Positions 1-8,799 are shown, counted from the stretch's first letter. The stretch is DNA of 64,000 bases from Humibacter albus DSM 18994 (GCF_000421825.1 NZ_ATXT01000013.1:496001-560000), one strand, 5' to 3'. Translations and numbers: made by a program. Notes: generated by a model from the sequence alone, not told the origin.

Positions 1-233
1 TGTTCGGGGGGCTGCTGGGCGGCATCCGGGCGCAGATCGTGCTCTGGCTCACCGAGGTGAAGGAGTTGGCGGACGACGAAGCGGATGCCCTCGCCGACGG
101 CCTCGCCTCACTCGTCGGCGGCCTGCTGCAGGGCGCTCTCGTGCAGACGGAATTCGTGTCGGGGTTCGACCGCGGCGCCTACCTGCGGATCGCGCATCCG
201 GTGTTCGACAGCATCGAGCCGGCGTCATCGTAG
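1..233 (+). CDS. C-terminal end of a truncated gene, possibly a TetR-type regulator
   Basis: Only the last 77 codons lie in the window; the reading frame is open from base 3 and ends at TAG 231-233. The fragment is a run of amphipathic helices (LLGGIRAQIVLWLTEV, then LADGLASLVGGLLQGALVQ), which resembles the ligand-binding C-terminal helices of TetR/AcrR regulators. No DNA-binding part is visible, so the family call is weak. It is followed by about 100 bp of spacer and then by the aldo/keto reductase on the same strand. The start and function cannot be judged from this window. Confidence 0.45.
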   Translation, partial: FGGLLGGIRAQIVLWLTEVKELADDEADALADGLASLVGGLLQGALVQTEFVSGFDRGAYLRIAHPVFDSIEPASS

Positions 234-334
234 ATCGCGCCAGCCGTGGCAGGTCGATCGTTCCGCGCTCCCGAGCCTGAGCGCGGGGTGAACCAGTGCT
301 CACGCGACCGTGCCGGGACCGGCAGGATGGAGGC

Positions 335-1261
335 ATGAAGCACTTCACCCTTCCCGGCACGAGTATCGACGCGAGCAACGTCATCCTCGGTCTCATGCGC
401 ATCCTCGACCTCGACGACGAGGCGATCCGTACTCTTGTCGCAACCGCCCGTGACGCCGGCATCGACTTCTTCGACCATGCGGATGTCTATGGCGGCGACC
501 ATGCGTGCGAGCGCCGTTTCGGCGACGCCGTCACGTTCTCTTCCTCGGAGCGCGAGAAGGTCTATCTCCAGTCGAAGGTCGGTATCCGCGATGGGTTCTG
601 GGACTTCTCGAAGGAGCACATCCTCGAGTCGGTGGACGCGTCGCTGAAGGCGCTCCGCACCGAATACCTCGACGTGCTCTTGCTGCACCGCCCCGACACG
701 CTGATGGAGCCGGAGGAGATCGCGGCCGCCTTCACCACCCTCCACGACGCCGGCAAGGTTCGCCATTTCGGCGTCTCGAACCAGACGCCCGGGCAGACCG
801 AGCTGCTGCGGCGTTCGGTCGAGCAGCCGCTGATCGCCAACCAGGTGCAGTTGAGCATCACGCACGCGAACCTCCTCGCTCAGGGCATCGCCGCCAACAT
901 GAACGGGCTGGACCAGTCGATCGATCGAGACAACGGCATCCTCGAATATGCTCGCCTGAACGACATCACGCTGCAGGCGTGGTCGCCGTTCCAGAAGGGG
1001 TTCTTCGACGGCGTCTTCCTCGGCGACCGGGAGAACTACGCGGAACTCAACGACGCCATCGACGAGATCGCCGCCGCGCACGGAGTGACGCCGACTGCGA
1101 TCGCCGTCGCCTGGATCACCCGGCACCCGGCCAACATGCAGGTCGTGCTCGGCACGACGAATCCGCAGCGCGTGAAGGATGCCTCGGCCGGCTCCGACCT
1201 GCCCCTCACCCGCCCCGAGTGGTACCGCCTGTTCACCGCGGCGGGGCACGTGCTGCCGTAG
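335..1261 (+). CDS. aldo/keto reductase, YdhF-like
   Basis: A 308-residue NAD(P)H-dependent aldo/keto reductase, the usual family length, expected to be cytosolic and to reduce aldehydes or ketones. The catalytic tetrad is visible: Asp47 (FFDHAD) and Tyr52 (VYGGD), Lys81 (LQSK) and His118 (LLLHRP); GVSN near residue 146 is another family motif. The sequence is closest in style to the YdhF subgroup. The frame stays open 13 codons upstream, but ATG 335 has a good Shine-Dalgarno (AGGATGGAGG, 324-333) and begins directly at the barrel's first strand, so I prefer it. Substrate unknown. It appears monocistronic. Confidence 0.9.
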   Translation: MKHFTLPGTSIDASNVILGLMRILDLDDEAIRTLVATARDAGIDFFDHADVYGGDHACERRFGDAVTFSSSEREKVYLQSKVGIRDGFWDFSKEHILESVDASLKALRTEYLDVLLLHRPDTLMEPEEIAAAFTTLHDAGKVRHFGVSNQTPGQTELLRRSVEQPLIANQVQLSITHANLLAQGIAANMNGLDQSIDRDNGILEYARLNDITLQAWSPFQKGFFDGVFLGDRENYAELNDAIDEIAAAHGVTPTAIAVAWITRHPANMQVVLGTTNPQRVKDASAGSDLPLTRPEWYRLFTAAGHVLP

Positions 1262-1401
1262 CGGCCCTCGACCCGTCGTCTGTCCTGCGGAATGGATGCG
1301 ACTCGACCCCTTCGGGAGTCGGCCGTAGGCATCGTCAGGGCGTCGTCCTAGGCCTCGGCGGCGGACACGTCGGTCCGACGACGGCGACGGAACCCCGGGC
1401 A

Positions 1402-1416
1402 TACGATGGTTCGGTG
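1402..1416 (+). promoter_or_regulatory. leaderless -10 box of the MarR/ABC exporter operon
   Basis: TACGAT at 1402-1407 lies 6 nt before the GTG start at 1414, and there is no Shine-Dalgarno between them. This is the leaderless arrangement seen at many genes in this window. It also supports the choice of GTG 1414 over the long upstream open frame. Confidence 0.5.
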
Positions 1417-1989
1417 ATCGAACTATCCGGAGAGGCCTCTGTCGCCGACGGGCCGGACTCTGTCGACGACCCGCGAGCCCGGGTCGCCGTTCACGCGCTG
1501 ACGCGGGCGTCGCGCATCCTGGAGCGGACGCTGTGCGCGCCGGACATCGAGGGTACGGCTGTGCTGAGCCTCGCCGACTTCCGCGTGCTCGCGACGATCG
1601 GCGCGGGGGAAGCGCGGGCATCCCGCCTTGCGGCACGGCTCGCGGTCGGCAAGCCGACCATCAGCTCCACTGTCGACTCGCTCGTGCGTCGCGGGTTCGT
1701 GCGCCGAGAGGCGCACGGCGCCGACCAACGCGCGGTCGACCTCGCGCTCACCGCCGACGGAGATGCCATGCTCGAGGCGGCGGAGTCCGGGCTCGCCGGG
1801 GTGGTGCTCGACCTCGTGAGTCGCACGGAGCATCCGGAAGCCGTGCTCGCCGCCCTCGCAGACCTGGGGGGTGCGATCGAGGCGCGGCAGGCGTCCATCG
1901 CGGCGGCGCGCAGAGCCGCCGGAGGGGCGAACGCGGCGAGGGCCCCGCGGCGGCGGGAATCGGCGGCCGACGACGGGGAGGCCCGATGA
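1414..1989 (+). CDS. MarR-family transcriptional regulator
   Basis: A 191-residue winged-helix regulator. The recognition region contains ASRLAARLAVGKPTISST followed by a wing (RREAHGADQRAVDLALTADG), the classic MarR pattern. The frame runs far upstream, but GTG 1414 is favoured because a leaderless -10 box lies 6 nt before it and the preceding codons look non-coding. The last codon overlaps the ATG of the ABC exporter (ATGA, 1986-1989), so the two are translationally coupled. By analogy with other MarR-exporter pairs it probably represses this operon and responds to a substrate of the pump (inference). The Arg/Ala-rich C-terminal tail is dispensable-looking. Confidence 0.85.
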   Translation: MIELSGEASVADGPDSVDDPRARVAVHALTRASRILERTLCAPDIEGTAVLSLADFRVLATIGAGEARASRLAARLAVGKPTISSTVDSLVRRGFVRREAHGADQRAVDLALTADGDAMLEAAESGLAGVVLDLVSRTEHPEAVLAALADLGGAIEARQASIAAARRAAGGANAARAPRRRESAADDGEAR

Positions 1990-4900
1990 CGACGCGCGAC
2001 GACGCGGGTGCGCCCGCCGGAACGGTAGGAACGAGCGGCGCCGGGGCGACGGGAACCGGGGGTGCCGGACCCGCACCCACCACGTCCGCCGACCCGACCG
2101 ACCTCACCGGCCCCGGCTGGCTCCGCCGCCTCGGCCACTACCTGTGGCGCCATCGCGTCAACGTGTCGATCGCGGTGGGCGCCGCGATCCTCGGCTCCTC
2201 ATGCCAGGTCGCGACCCCGCTGATCGCCCGCCAGATCGTGGACGACGTCATCGTCGACAAGTCCGCCCCGCTGCTGCCATGGCTTGCTCTGCTCGTCGTG
2301 CTCGCGCTGATCGCGTTCGGCTTCGCCTACCTGCGGCGCTATCGCGGCGGCCGCGTCGCGCTCGACGTGCAGAACGACCTGCGCAACGAGATGCACGACA
2401 AGCTCCAGCGTCTGGATGCCGCCACTCTCGACACCATGCCCGCCGGCCAGCTCGTGGCGCGCGCGAACTCCGACTCGGCGCTCGTGCAGGGACTGCTGAA
2501 CTTTCTGCCACTCGTCACCGGCAACGTACTGATGATGCTGCTGTCGCTCGTCGTGATGTTCATACTCTCGCCGTTGCTCGCGCTCGTCAGCCTTGCGGTC
2601 GTGCCGGCGCTGCTCATCGTGAGCTACCGCATGCGTCGCATGGTCTTCCCGGCCAGCTGGGACGGTCAGCAGAAGGAGGGCGATCTCGCCGAGATCGTCG
2701 ACGAGGATGTCGGCGGCGTGCGCGTCGTGAAGGCGTTCGGCCAGGAGCGGCGCGAGCTGGAGCGGCTGACGGGCACGGCATCCTCGTTGTACGGGTCGCA
2801 GATGCGCACGGTGCGCATCCAGGCGAAGTACCAGCCGCTGCTCGAGGCCGTGCCCGTGCTCGGACAGGTGGGCATCCTCGCGCTCGGCGGGTGGCTAGCG
2901 CTCACCGGCAATATCACGCTCGGCACGTTCCTCGCGTTCTCCACCTACATCGCGCAGCTGATGGCACCGGCCAGGCAGCTGGCGGGCATCCTCACCATCG
3001 GGCAGCAGGCGCGCGCCGGCCTGGAGCGCATCTTCCAGCTGCTCGACATGACACCCACGATTCGGGATGCTCCGGACGCCGTCGATCTGCCGGCCTCCGT
3101 CGGCCGTTCGGGAGCGGTCGGAGGAGCGGAAGCCGGAATTGCTACGGGAACGGCCGCCGGAGCAGGCGTCGGAACGATCGAGTTCCGGAACGTCACGTTC
3201 GGCTACGACCCGGATGCTCCGGTGCTGCACGACTTCTCGCTCACCGTGCGCGCGGGCGAGCGTGTCGCCCTCGTCGGGGCGAGCGGCAGCGGCAAGTCCA
3301 CGGTCGGTCGGCTGCTCGTGCGGTACTACGACCCCGACGCGGGCGTGGTGACGATCGGCGGAGAAGACGTGCGGGACATCCGTCTCGGCTCCCTGCGTCA
3401 GGCCGTGGGCATGGCGTTCGAGGACGCGTTCCTGTTCTCGGAGTCGGTGCTCGACAACATCTCCTACGGCGCTCCGGATGCCACGGACGACGAGATCGAG
3501 ACCGCCGCACGTGCCGCTCAGGCGCACGACTTCATCATGGAGCTGCCGCGCGGCTACGACACGGTCGTGGGCGAGCGCGGGCTGAGTCTCTCCGGCGGGC
3601 AGCGGCAGCGCATCGCGCTGGCACGGGCGATTCTGCGCGACCCCGCGATTCTGGTGCTCGATGACGCCACGAGCGCGATCGACGCGCGCACGGAGCAGAG
3701 CATCCACGACGCGCTGCGCACCGTGATGGAGGGCCGAACAGTACTGCTCGTCGCGCATCGGCACTCCACGCTGCATCTGGCCGATCGCATCGTCGTGCTC
3801 GAGAACGGCCACATCGTCGATCAGGGCACGCACGACGAGCTCATCGACCGCAGCGACACGTACCGTGCGCTCTTCGGGGCGACGGATGCCGCGCGTCACG
3901 GCGACATCGACGCGCTGGCGGGGGCAGACATCGCGTCCGCGGTACCGGAGCCATCCGTGCGCCCTGAGCGGGTGCAACAGGTAATGCTCCCTGAGCGAGC
4001 GGAGCGAGATGTGCTCCCTGAGCGAGCGCAGCGAGTCGAAGGGCCCGCACGCTTCGACTCGTCGGCGGCTCGCTCTGCGAGCACGGAAGGTGCAGGCCGC
4101 TCAGCGGACACGGGGACGGCTCATGCGGCGAGCACGGAGGCGGCCCGCTCAGCGGGCACCGGCCCCAGCGCCCGCCCACGCCGTGCCGCCGGCGCCCCCG
4201 CGCTCGGAATGGGTCTCGGCGGAGGCGGTGGCGGCATGCGCGGCATGAGCGCCGGCCTCGCTCCGACACCTGACCTGCTTGCCCGCGTCGCGGCGCTCCC
4301 ACCGGTGCGCGACGTGCCGGCCATCGACCTCGACCGCGAGTCCCGCGCCGACGACGACTTCTCACTGGTGAAGGTGCTGCGCGAGTTCCGTCGCCCGCTG
4401 CTCGCGGCGCTCGTGTTCGTCGTGATCGACGCGCTGGCCGGCCTGCTCGGTCCGGCCGTCGTGAAGACGGGTATCGACCAAGGAGTCACCACAGGCGCCG
4501 CGGCCGTGCTGTTCGCGGCATCCGGCATCTACCTCGTCATCACCGTCGCAGACATGTTCAACGGCATGGCCGAGTCGTTCGTGACAGGCAGGGCGGCGCA
4601 GCGCATCATGCTGTCACTGCGCATCCGCGTCTTCGCCCAGCTGCAGCGCCTCTCGCTCGACTACTACGAGCGCGAGATGGCCGGGCGCATCATGACGCGC
4701 ATGACGACCGACATCGACCAGTTCGAGTCGTTGCTGCAGAACGGCCTGCTCGGTGCACTCGTGGCCTTCGTCACCTTCGTGGGCGTCGGCGTCGCGCTGG
4801 TCATCGTGGATGCTCCGCTCGGCCTGGCCGTGCTCACCGTCGTGATCCCGCTGGCCTTGGCGACCGTGTGGTTCCGCAAACGGTCGTCGAAGCTCTACGA

Positions 4901-6149
4901 CCTTTCGCGCGAGCGGATCGCGATCGTGAATGCGGCATTCCAGGAGAGCCTCTCCGGCGTGCGCGAGTCGCAGGCGTTCACGCACGAGGAAGCGACCATG
5001 CGGCGCTTCCACGGCCACGGCAGTGCGTACCTGCGCTCGCGGGTCGCGGCCCAGCGTCTGGTGGCGACGTACTTCCCGTTCGTGCAGTTCCTCTCGGCGA
5101 TCGCCGACGTGATCGTGCTCGGGCTCGGCGCCGCGCTCATCGCTCAGGGACAGCTCAGCGCGGGTGCGCTGATCGCCTTCCTGCTCTACATCGACATGTT
5201 CTTCTCGCCCATCCAGCAACTGTCGCAGGTGTTCGACGCGTGGCAGCAGACGCGGGTGTCGGTCTCCCGCATCTCCGGTCTCATGAAGCTGAAGACGCTG
5301 ACTCCGCAGGCCGAGCACCCGTTGCCGGTCGAGGGGTTGAGCGGCGACGTCGACATCGACGACGTGCACTTCGCTTACCCGACCGCACCCGTCTCGGTCG
5401 AGAGGAGAGGACCGAAGGATGCCCGTGACATCCGCTCGCGCGACGCTGCGGCGACCCGTCCTCCGGAGGCGCTGGCGGGCATCCGACTACATCTGCGTCC
5501 CGGCGAGACAGTGGCGCTCGTCGGTGAGACGGGGGCGGGCAAGTCGACCGTCATGAAGCTGCTCGCCCGTTTCTACGATCCCGACCGCGGCGCCGTGCGT
5601 GCCGACGGCACAGACCTGCGCGCGCTCGACCTCGGCGGCTACCGCCGCGAGCTCGGCTACGTTCCGCAGGAGTCGTTCCTGTTCACCGGCACCATCGCCG
5701 ACAACATCGCGTACGGACGTCCGGATGCCCCCGCCTCCGCCATCGAGGCCGCCGCGCGCGCCGTGGGCGCTCACCACATGATCGAGGGGCTGCCGTTCGG
5801 CTACGGCACCGAGATAGCCGAGCGCGGCAAATCGTTGTCGGCGGGGCAGCGTCAGCTGATCGCCCTCGCGAGAGCGGAGCTCGTCGACCCGGCCGTGCTG
5901 CTGCTCGACGAGGCGACCAGCAACCTCGACCTCGCCACCGAGGCTCGCGTGACGGATGCCATGCATCGCCTCGCGCGCGACCGAACCACCGTTCTCATTG
6001 CCCACCGCCTGCAGACGGCGATGGGGGCGCACCGCATCGTGATGCTCGACCACGGACGGGTCATCGAGGCGGGCACGCACGACGAGCTGTTGGAGCGCGA
6101 CGGAGCGTACGCCGCGATGTGGCGCGCCTTCGAGCTCGCGACGACGTAG
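1986..6149 (+). CDS. fused heterodimer-type ABC exporter (TMD-NBD-TMD-NBD)
   Basis: A single 1387-residue chain carrying two complete ABC exporter halves, which are usually separate genes. Half one: membrane domain about 45-330, Walker A GASGSGKST near 431, signature LSGGQ, Walker B VLDDATS near 558, with Asp in place of the catalytic Glu. Half two: membrane domain from about 795, Walker A GETGAGKST near 1180, signature LSAGQ, Walker B LLDEATS with the Glu present. This asymmetry (one degenerate, one consensus ATP site) is the pattern of heterodimeric exporters of the TM287/288 and LmrCD type. The linker, about residues 659-755, is low-complexity and contains REP-like DNA (see the repeat entry). 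Likely exports a drug or lipid under control of the overlapping MarR gene; substrate unknown. Confidence 0.92.
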   Translation: MTTRDDAGAPAGTVGTSGAGATGTGGAGPAPTTSADPTDLTGPGWLRRLGHYLWRHRVNVSIAVGAAILGSSCQVATPLIARQIVDDVIVDKSAPLLPWLALLVVLALIAFGFAYLRRYRGGRVALDVQNDLRNEMHDKLQRLDAATLDTMPAGQLVARANSDSALVQGLLNFLPLVTGNVLMMLLSLVVMFILSPLLALVSLAVVPALLIVSYRMRRMVFPASWDGQQKEGDLAEIVDEDVGGVRVVKAFGQERRELERLTGTASSLYGSQMRTVRIQAKYQPLLEAVPVLGQVGILALGGWLALTGNITLGTFLAFSTYIAQLMAPARQLAGILTIGQQARAGLERIFQLLDMTPTIRDAPDAVDLPASVGRSGAVGGAEAGIATGTAAGAGVGTIEFRNVTFGYDPDAPVLHDFSLTVRAGERVALVGASGSGKSTVGRLLVRYYDPDAGVVTIGGEDVRDIRLGSLRQAVGMAFEDAFLFSESVLDNISYGAPDATDDEIETAARAAQAHDFIMELPRGYDTVVGERGLSLSGGQRQRIALARAILRDPAILVLDDATSAIDARTEQSIHDALRTVMEGRTVLLVAHRHSTLHLADRIVVLENGHIVDQGTHDELIDRSDTYRALFGATDAARHGDIDALAGADIASAVPEPSVRPERVQQVMLPERAERDVLPERAQRVEGPARFDSSAARSASTEGAGRSADTGTAHAASTEAARSAGTGPSARPRRAAGAPALGMGLGGGGGGMRGMSAGLAPTPDLLARVAALPPVRDVPAIDLDRESRADDDFSLVKVLREFRRPLLAALVFVVIDALAGLLGPAVVKTGIDQGVTTGAAAVLFAASGIYLVITVADMFNGMAESFVTGRAAQRIMLSLRIRVFAQLQRLSLDYYEREMAGRIMTRMTTDIDQFESLLQNGLLGALVAFVTFVGVGVALVIVDAPLGLAVLTVVIPLALATVWFRKRSSKLYDLSRERIAIVNAAFQESLSGVRESQAFTHEEATMRRFHGHGSAYLRSRVAAQRLVATYFPFVQFLSAIADVIVLGLGAALIAQGQLSAGALIAFLLYIDMFFSPIQQLSQVFDAWQQTRVSVSRISGLMKLKTLTPQAEHPLPVEGLSGDVDIDDVHFAYPTAPVSVERRGPKDARDIRSRDAAATRPPEALAGIRLHLRPGETVALVGETGAGKSTVMKLLARFYDPDRGAVRADGTDLRALDLGGYRRELGYVPQESFLFTGTIADNIAYGRPDAPASAIEAAARAVGAHHMIEGLPFGYGTEIAERGKSLSAGQRQLIALARAELVDPAVLLLDEATSNLDLATEARVTDAMHRLARDRTTVLIAHRLQTAMGAHRIVMLDHGRVIEAGTHDELLERDGAYAAMWRAFELATT
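3987..4090. repeat. REP-like repeats inside the ABC exporter linker
   Basis: Two direct copies of a dispersed palindromic repeat (core CCCTGAGCGAGCG followed by AGCGAGTCGAAGG) at 3987-4009, truncated, and 4014-4043, full. A partial inverted copy starts at about 4051 (CTTCGACTCG). The same repeat occurs at 22.5, 28.7 and 45.7 kb. Here it is translated in frame ([20 protein letters not shown]) as part of the unstructured linker between NBD1 and the second membrane domain. Confidence 0.85.
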
Positions 6150-6159
6150 CGCCGCCCGG

Positions 6160-7428
6160 TCAAACCTTCGCGTCCTGCCGGGGTATGAAGATCTGTTTGA
6201 TGATCAGCAGGATCGATGCCGTCACCGGGATCGCGACGAGCGCTCCGAGGAGGCCGAGCAGGGTGCCGCCGACCAGCGCGCCGATCACCACGAGCGAGCC
6301 GGGAACCGAGATGGCCTTGTTCATCACCCGCGGGGTCAGCACGTACGCCTCGACCTGCATGTAGACGATGTAGATCACGGCGAAGACCAACGCGCTGATC
6401 GGACTGGAGAACAGCGCGACGACGGTGCCGATGAGCCAGAACAGTACCGATCCGACGAGCGGGATGAGCGTGATGCAGAAAGCGACGACGGCCATCAGCA
6501 GGGGGAACGGCAATCCGAGGAAGAGGTAGAGGAAGAACACGACCACCGCGTTGAAGAACGCGAGCACGACCATCCCGCCGAGGTATCCGCCGATGCCGGA
6601 CGAGATCTGCTCGATCATCGAGGAGACGGTCGGGCGGCTCCGTGCGGGGGCGAGCCTGGTGAACGACGTCTTGACGGTCGGAAGCGAGGCCAGGAAGTAC
6701 AGGCTCAGCACCAGCACGATGATGATGCCGGAGATGATGCTGCCGATAGTCAGACCCACCTGCACCACGCCGCCGCCGATGGCCGCGATGTTCGACGGAT
6801 TGGTGATGAAGTCCTTGATCTGATCGGTGATCGAGCCCACCTGGTCGCCGAAGTTGGCCTGCAGCCAGTCGTAGAAGTCGGAGTGCTGGAATGCGGTGAT
6901 CGTCTGCGGGAAGTTGCTCACGAACTGCGTAATCTGGCGCACGATCGTGGGAATGATCAGCCAGAGCACGCCGACCAGCACGATCGCGAATCCGGTGAAC
7001 ACGATCACGATGCCCCACGGCCGCTTCACGCTGTGCCGCTCCAGCATGCGCACGATCGGGTCGAGGCCGAGCGCCGCGAAGATGCCGAACACGATGTAGA
7101 TGATGACCGTGGAGAGGTTCTGGAAGGCGAGTCCGAGCAGCAGTGCGACGAGCCCGCCGAGGGTGAGGCTGAAGCCCATCACGAACGGATGGTTCAGGTT
7201 GGCCCAGAATGTGCGCGAAGGCACGGCCTCGTGTGAGGCGACGGCGGCCGCATCCGACGCCGGTCCGGACGTCTTTGGGCTCGGGACTTCTGGGCTCGCG
7301 GACCGCGTGTCGTCGGATGCTCCTGATGCATTCGTTCCGATCGGCTCGCTCGCCGAAGGGGACGCCGTGCGCCCGGTACCCGAGCTCGCGCCCGTCGACG
7401 AAGCGGGCACGGCGGTGTTGTCGCTCAT
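6160..7428 (-). CDS. AI-2E family membrane transporter
   Basis: A 422-residue polytopic protein of the AI-2E/PerM family (PF01594). A disordered Ser/Ala/Pro-rich N-terminus of about 75 residues is followed by a paired hydrophobic segment (MGFSLTLGGLVALLLGLAF), a long amphipathic stretch (about 140-260), and a block of 5-6 membrane helices to the C-terminus. Members export diverse substrates, and some act in Na+/H+ or AI-2 handling; the family name is not evidence for AI-2 here. It converges with the ABC exporter, with only 10 bp between the stop codons. ATG 7428 is the first start after a stop-rich spacer. Cell-membrane location is certain; substrate unknown. Confidence 0.85.
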   Translation of the reverse strand: MSDNTAVPASSTGASSGTGRTASPSASEPIGTNASGASDDTRSASPEVPSPKTSGPASDAAAVASHEAVPSRTFWANLNHPFVMGFSLTLGGLVALLLGLAFQNLSTVIIYIVFGIFAALGLDPIVRMLERHSVKRPWGIVIVFTGFAIVLVGVLWLIIPTIVRQITQFVSNFPQTITAFQHSDFYDWLQANFGDQVGSITDQIKDFITNPSNIAAIGGGVVQVGLTIGSIISGIIIVLVLSLYFLASLPTVKTSFTRLAPARSRPTVSSMIEQISSGIGGYLGGMVVLAFFNAVVVFFLYLFLGLPFPLLMAVVAFCITLIPLVGSVLFWLIGTVVALFSSPISALVFAVIYIVYMQVEAYVLTPRVMNKAISVPGSLVVIGALVGGTLLGLLGALVAIPVTASILLIIKQIFIPRQDAKV

Positions 7429-7562
7429 GGCGACACCCTAGGTGCGCCTGCGGTGCGCCGGGCCGCGGCGCGCCACGATGCGCCTGCGCTGCCGCACGCC
7501 ACGGCGCGCCTGCGCTGCCGCGCGCACGTGCCCACGATGCCGCGCGTGCCACCTACCGCAGC

Positions 7563-7627
7563 GAGACATACCGATTCGGCCGAAACATCAGTCCTCGCGG
7601 GCCGTTTCGGCCGAATCGGTATGTCTC
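7563..7627. repeat. 24-bp perfect inverted repeat
   Basis: Arms at 7563-7586 and 7604-7627 are exact reverse complements (GAGACATACCGATTCGG... at the left edge) around a 17-nt centre. It lies in the 284-bp spacer between two minus-strand genes, just downstream of the MarR gene. The flank at about 7440-7550 holds imperfect repeats of GCGCCTGCGCTGCCGC. There is no T-tract, so a simple intrinsic terminator is unlikely. A palindromic intergenic element or an RNA-stabilising hairpin is more plausible. Confidence 0.8.
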
Positions 7628-7712
7628 ACGGCGCGCCCGGCTGGCCGGCCGGGTGCGCGAGGCAGGGCGGGACGAGGGGATGGGGCGAGAGAGGCGGGGC
7701 GGGGGGCGAGCG

Positions 7713-8153
7713 TCAGGACTCGACCGAGAGCCGCAGCTTCTCGCAGAGCGCTTCCAGCTGTGCCAGTTCGTCGGGGCTCAGCGCGCTGCCGACATGGTCG
7801 ATGATCGAACGCCCGTGCAGCACGGCGCAGTGCCGGTACAGCTCGTATCCGGCATCGGTGAGGCGGACGATGGAGCCTCGGCCGTCATCCGGCTCGGGGC
7901 ACTTCGACAGCAGCCCGCGCTCGATGAGCCGGTCGACCAGACGGCTCACGCTCGGCTGGGTGAGCAGCACCTGCCTGCGCAGATCGCGCATGCGGATGCT
8001 CCGGTCCTGCTGCTTCGAGATGGTGAACAGCACGTCGTATTCGGTCAGGCTCAGGTCGGCATCGCGCGGGAACTCGGCAGTGAGCGTGCGCATCACCGTC
8101 ACCTGGGCGCGGAACAGCGACTCCCATGCGCTGATCGCAGACTTCTTGGTCAC
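7713..8153 (-). CDS. MarR-family transcriptional regulator
   Basis: A 146-residue cytosolic regulator with the MarR core: helix SLTEYDVLFTISKQ, recognition helix region LRRQVLLTQPSVSRLVDRL, then the wing with PDDGRGSIVRLTDAG. GTG 8153 is preceded by a good ribosome-binding site (GGGAG about 8 nt upstream, read on the minus strand). A longer open frame upstream has no coding character. It sits downstream of, and divergent from, the 44-residue membrane mini-protein at 8355. Its target is not evident; no overlapping or clearly co-transcribed partner is present. Confidence 0.85.
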   Translation of the reverse strand: MTKKSAISAWESLFRAQVTVMRTLTAEFPRDADLSLTEYDVLFTISKQQDRSIRMRDLRRQVLLTQPSVSRLVDRLIERGLLSKCPEPDDGRGSIVRLTDAGYELYRHCAVLHGRSIIDHVGSALSPDELAQLEALCEKLRLSVES

Positions 8154-8342
8154 GCTGCTGCTCCCTTCGGGTGCATCGGGGGAACGTCGTCTCCCAGCGT
8201 ACGGCCCTGGTACTGCTTGGGCTGTTTCGCGTGCTTCCCGTGCTTTCCGTGCTTTCCGTGCTGCCCGCTCGAAGCCGCGCAGGGATGCCGACCATGCAAA
8301 GGCCAGCGACCCCGGAGGTCGTCTGTTCTCTCGCCGGAGCGT

Positions 8343-8357
8343 TAGCCTCGAAGCATG
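8343..8357 (+). promoter_or_regulatory. leaderless -10 box of the 44-aa membrane protein
   Basis: TAGCCT at 8343-8348 stands 6 nt before ATG 8355. It is the main support that the short frame is a real gene. Confidence 0.5.
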
Positions 8358-8489
8358 GATGACCGTCACCCCACCTATCCCGCCCGCACCGGAGCATCCG
8401 GAGCCTGGATGTGGACCGCCGTCGTCATCGCGGTGATCGCCGCCGCCGGGTTCGTCGTCACGCTGCTGACGAACGGTCACTACGCCTGA
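8355..8489 (+). CDS. 44-residue single-span membrane protein
   Basis: A short frame (ATG 8355, TGA 8487-8489) that starts hydrophilic (MDDRHPTYPARTG), has one hydrophobic helix at about residues 18-39 (rich in Val, Ile and Ala) and ends NGHYA. GC-rich third positions and the leaderless -10 box 6 nt upstream support it. I do not recognise a family; similar tiny membrane proteins are common and uncharacterised in actinobacteria. It is divergent from the MarR gene at 7713-8153, so the two promoters share about 200 bp. Confidence 0.6.
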   Translation: MDDRHPTYPARTGASGAWMWTAVVIAVIAAAGFVVTLLTNGHYA

Positions 8490-8765
8490 GCTGCCCCACC
8501 CCGGTGGCTGCGGCGCGGTGTGAGCTTCGTGCCGTGCAGAACCGCCGGTTCCCGCGCCGCCGCGTTCGGCGCCATCGTGTCGCCTCCGTTGCGCCCGGCC
8601 GGCTGCGCTCCCGCGCAATGCAGCAGGTCGGCACGACGGTTCGCGCTCTCTCGCCGGCGACATGCCGAATGGGCATGTTTTCGCGCTGATGTCCTGTTGA
8701 CGTACTCCGCCGAGACGATCTGCCGCGCGTGCAGCTGTGGACGCCCGTGCCTCAGAACGCAAAAC

Positions 8766-8799
8766 GAGGGCCGGTCGTAGAGGCTTACGACCGGCCCTC
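8766..8799. other. 14-bp perfect hairpin, possible minus-strand terminator
   Basis: Arms GAGGGCCGGTCGTA (8766-8779) and its exact complement (8786-8799) around a 6-nt loop. Read on the minus strand the stem is followed by GTTTTGCG, a weak T-tract; on the plus strand there is none. No minus-strand gene lies nearby, so its role is unclear. Confidence 0.55.

Noticed and set aside
505-1413. N-terminal extension of the MarR gene through the aldo/keto reductase region
   Set aside because: The frame is open but Arg/Pro-rich and antiparallel to no known domain; the leaderless -10 box at 1402 fixes the start at 1414.
6160-7428. AI-2 exporter that would pair with the LsrB-like importer as a quorum-sensing circuit
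   Set aside because: AI-2E is a family name covering diverse transporters; no luxS or AI-2 processing gene is seen and the LsrB-like pocket is altered.
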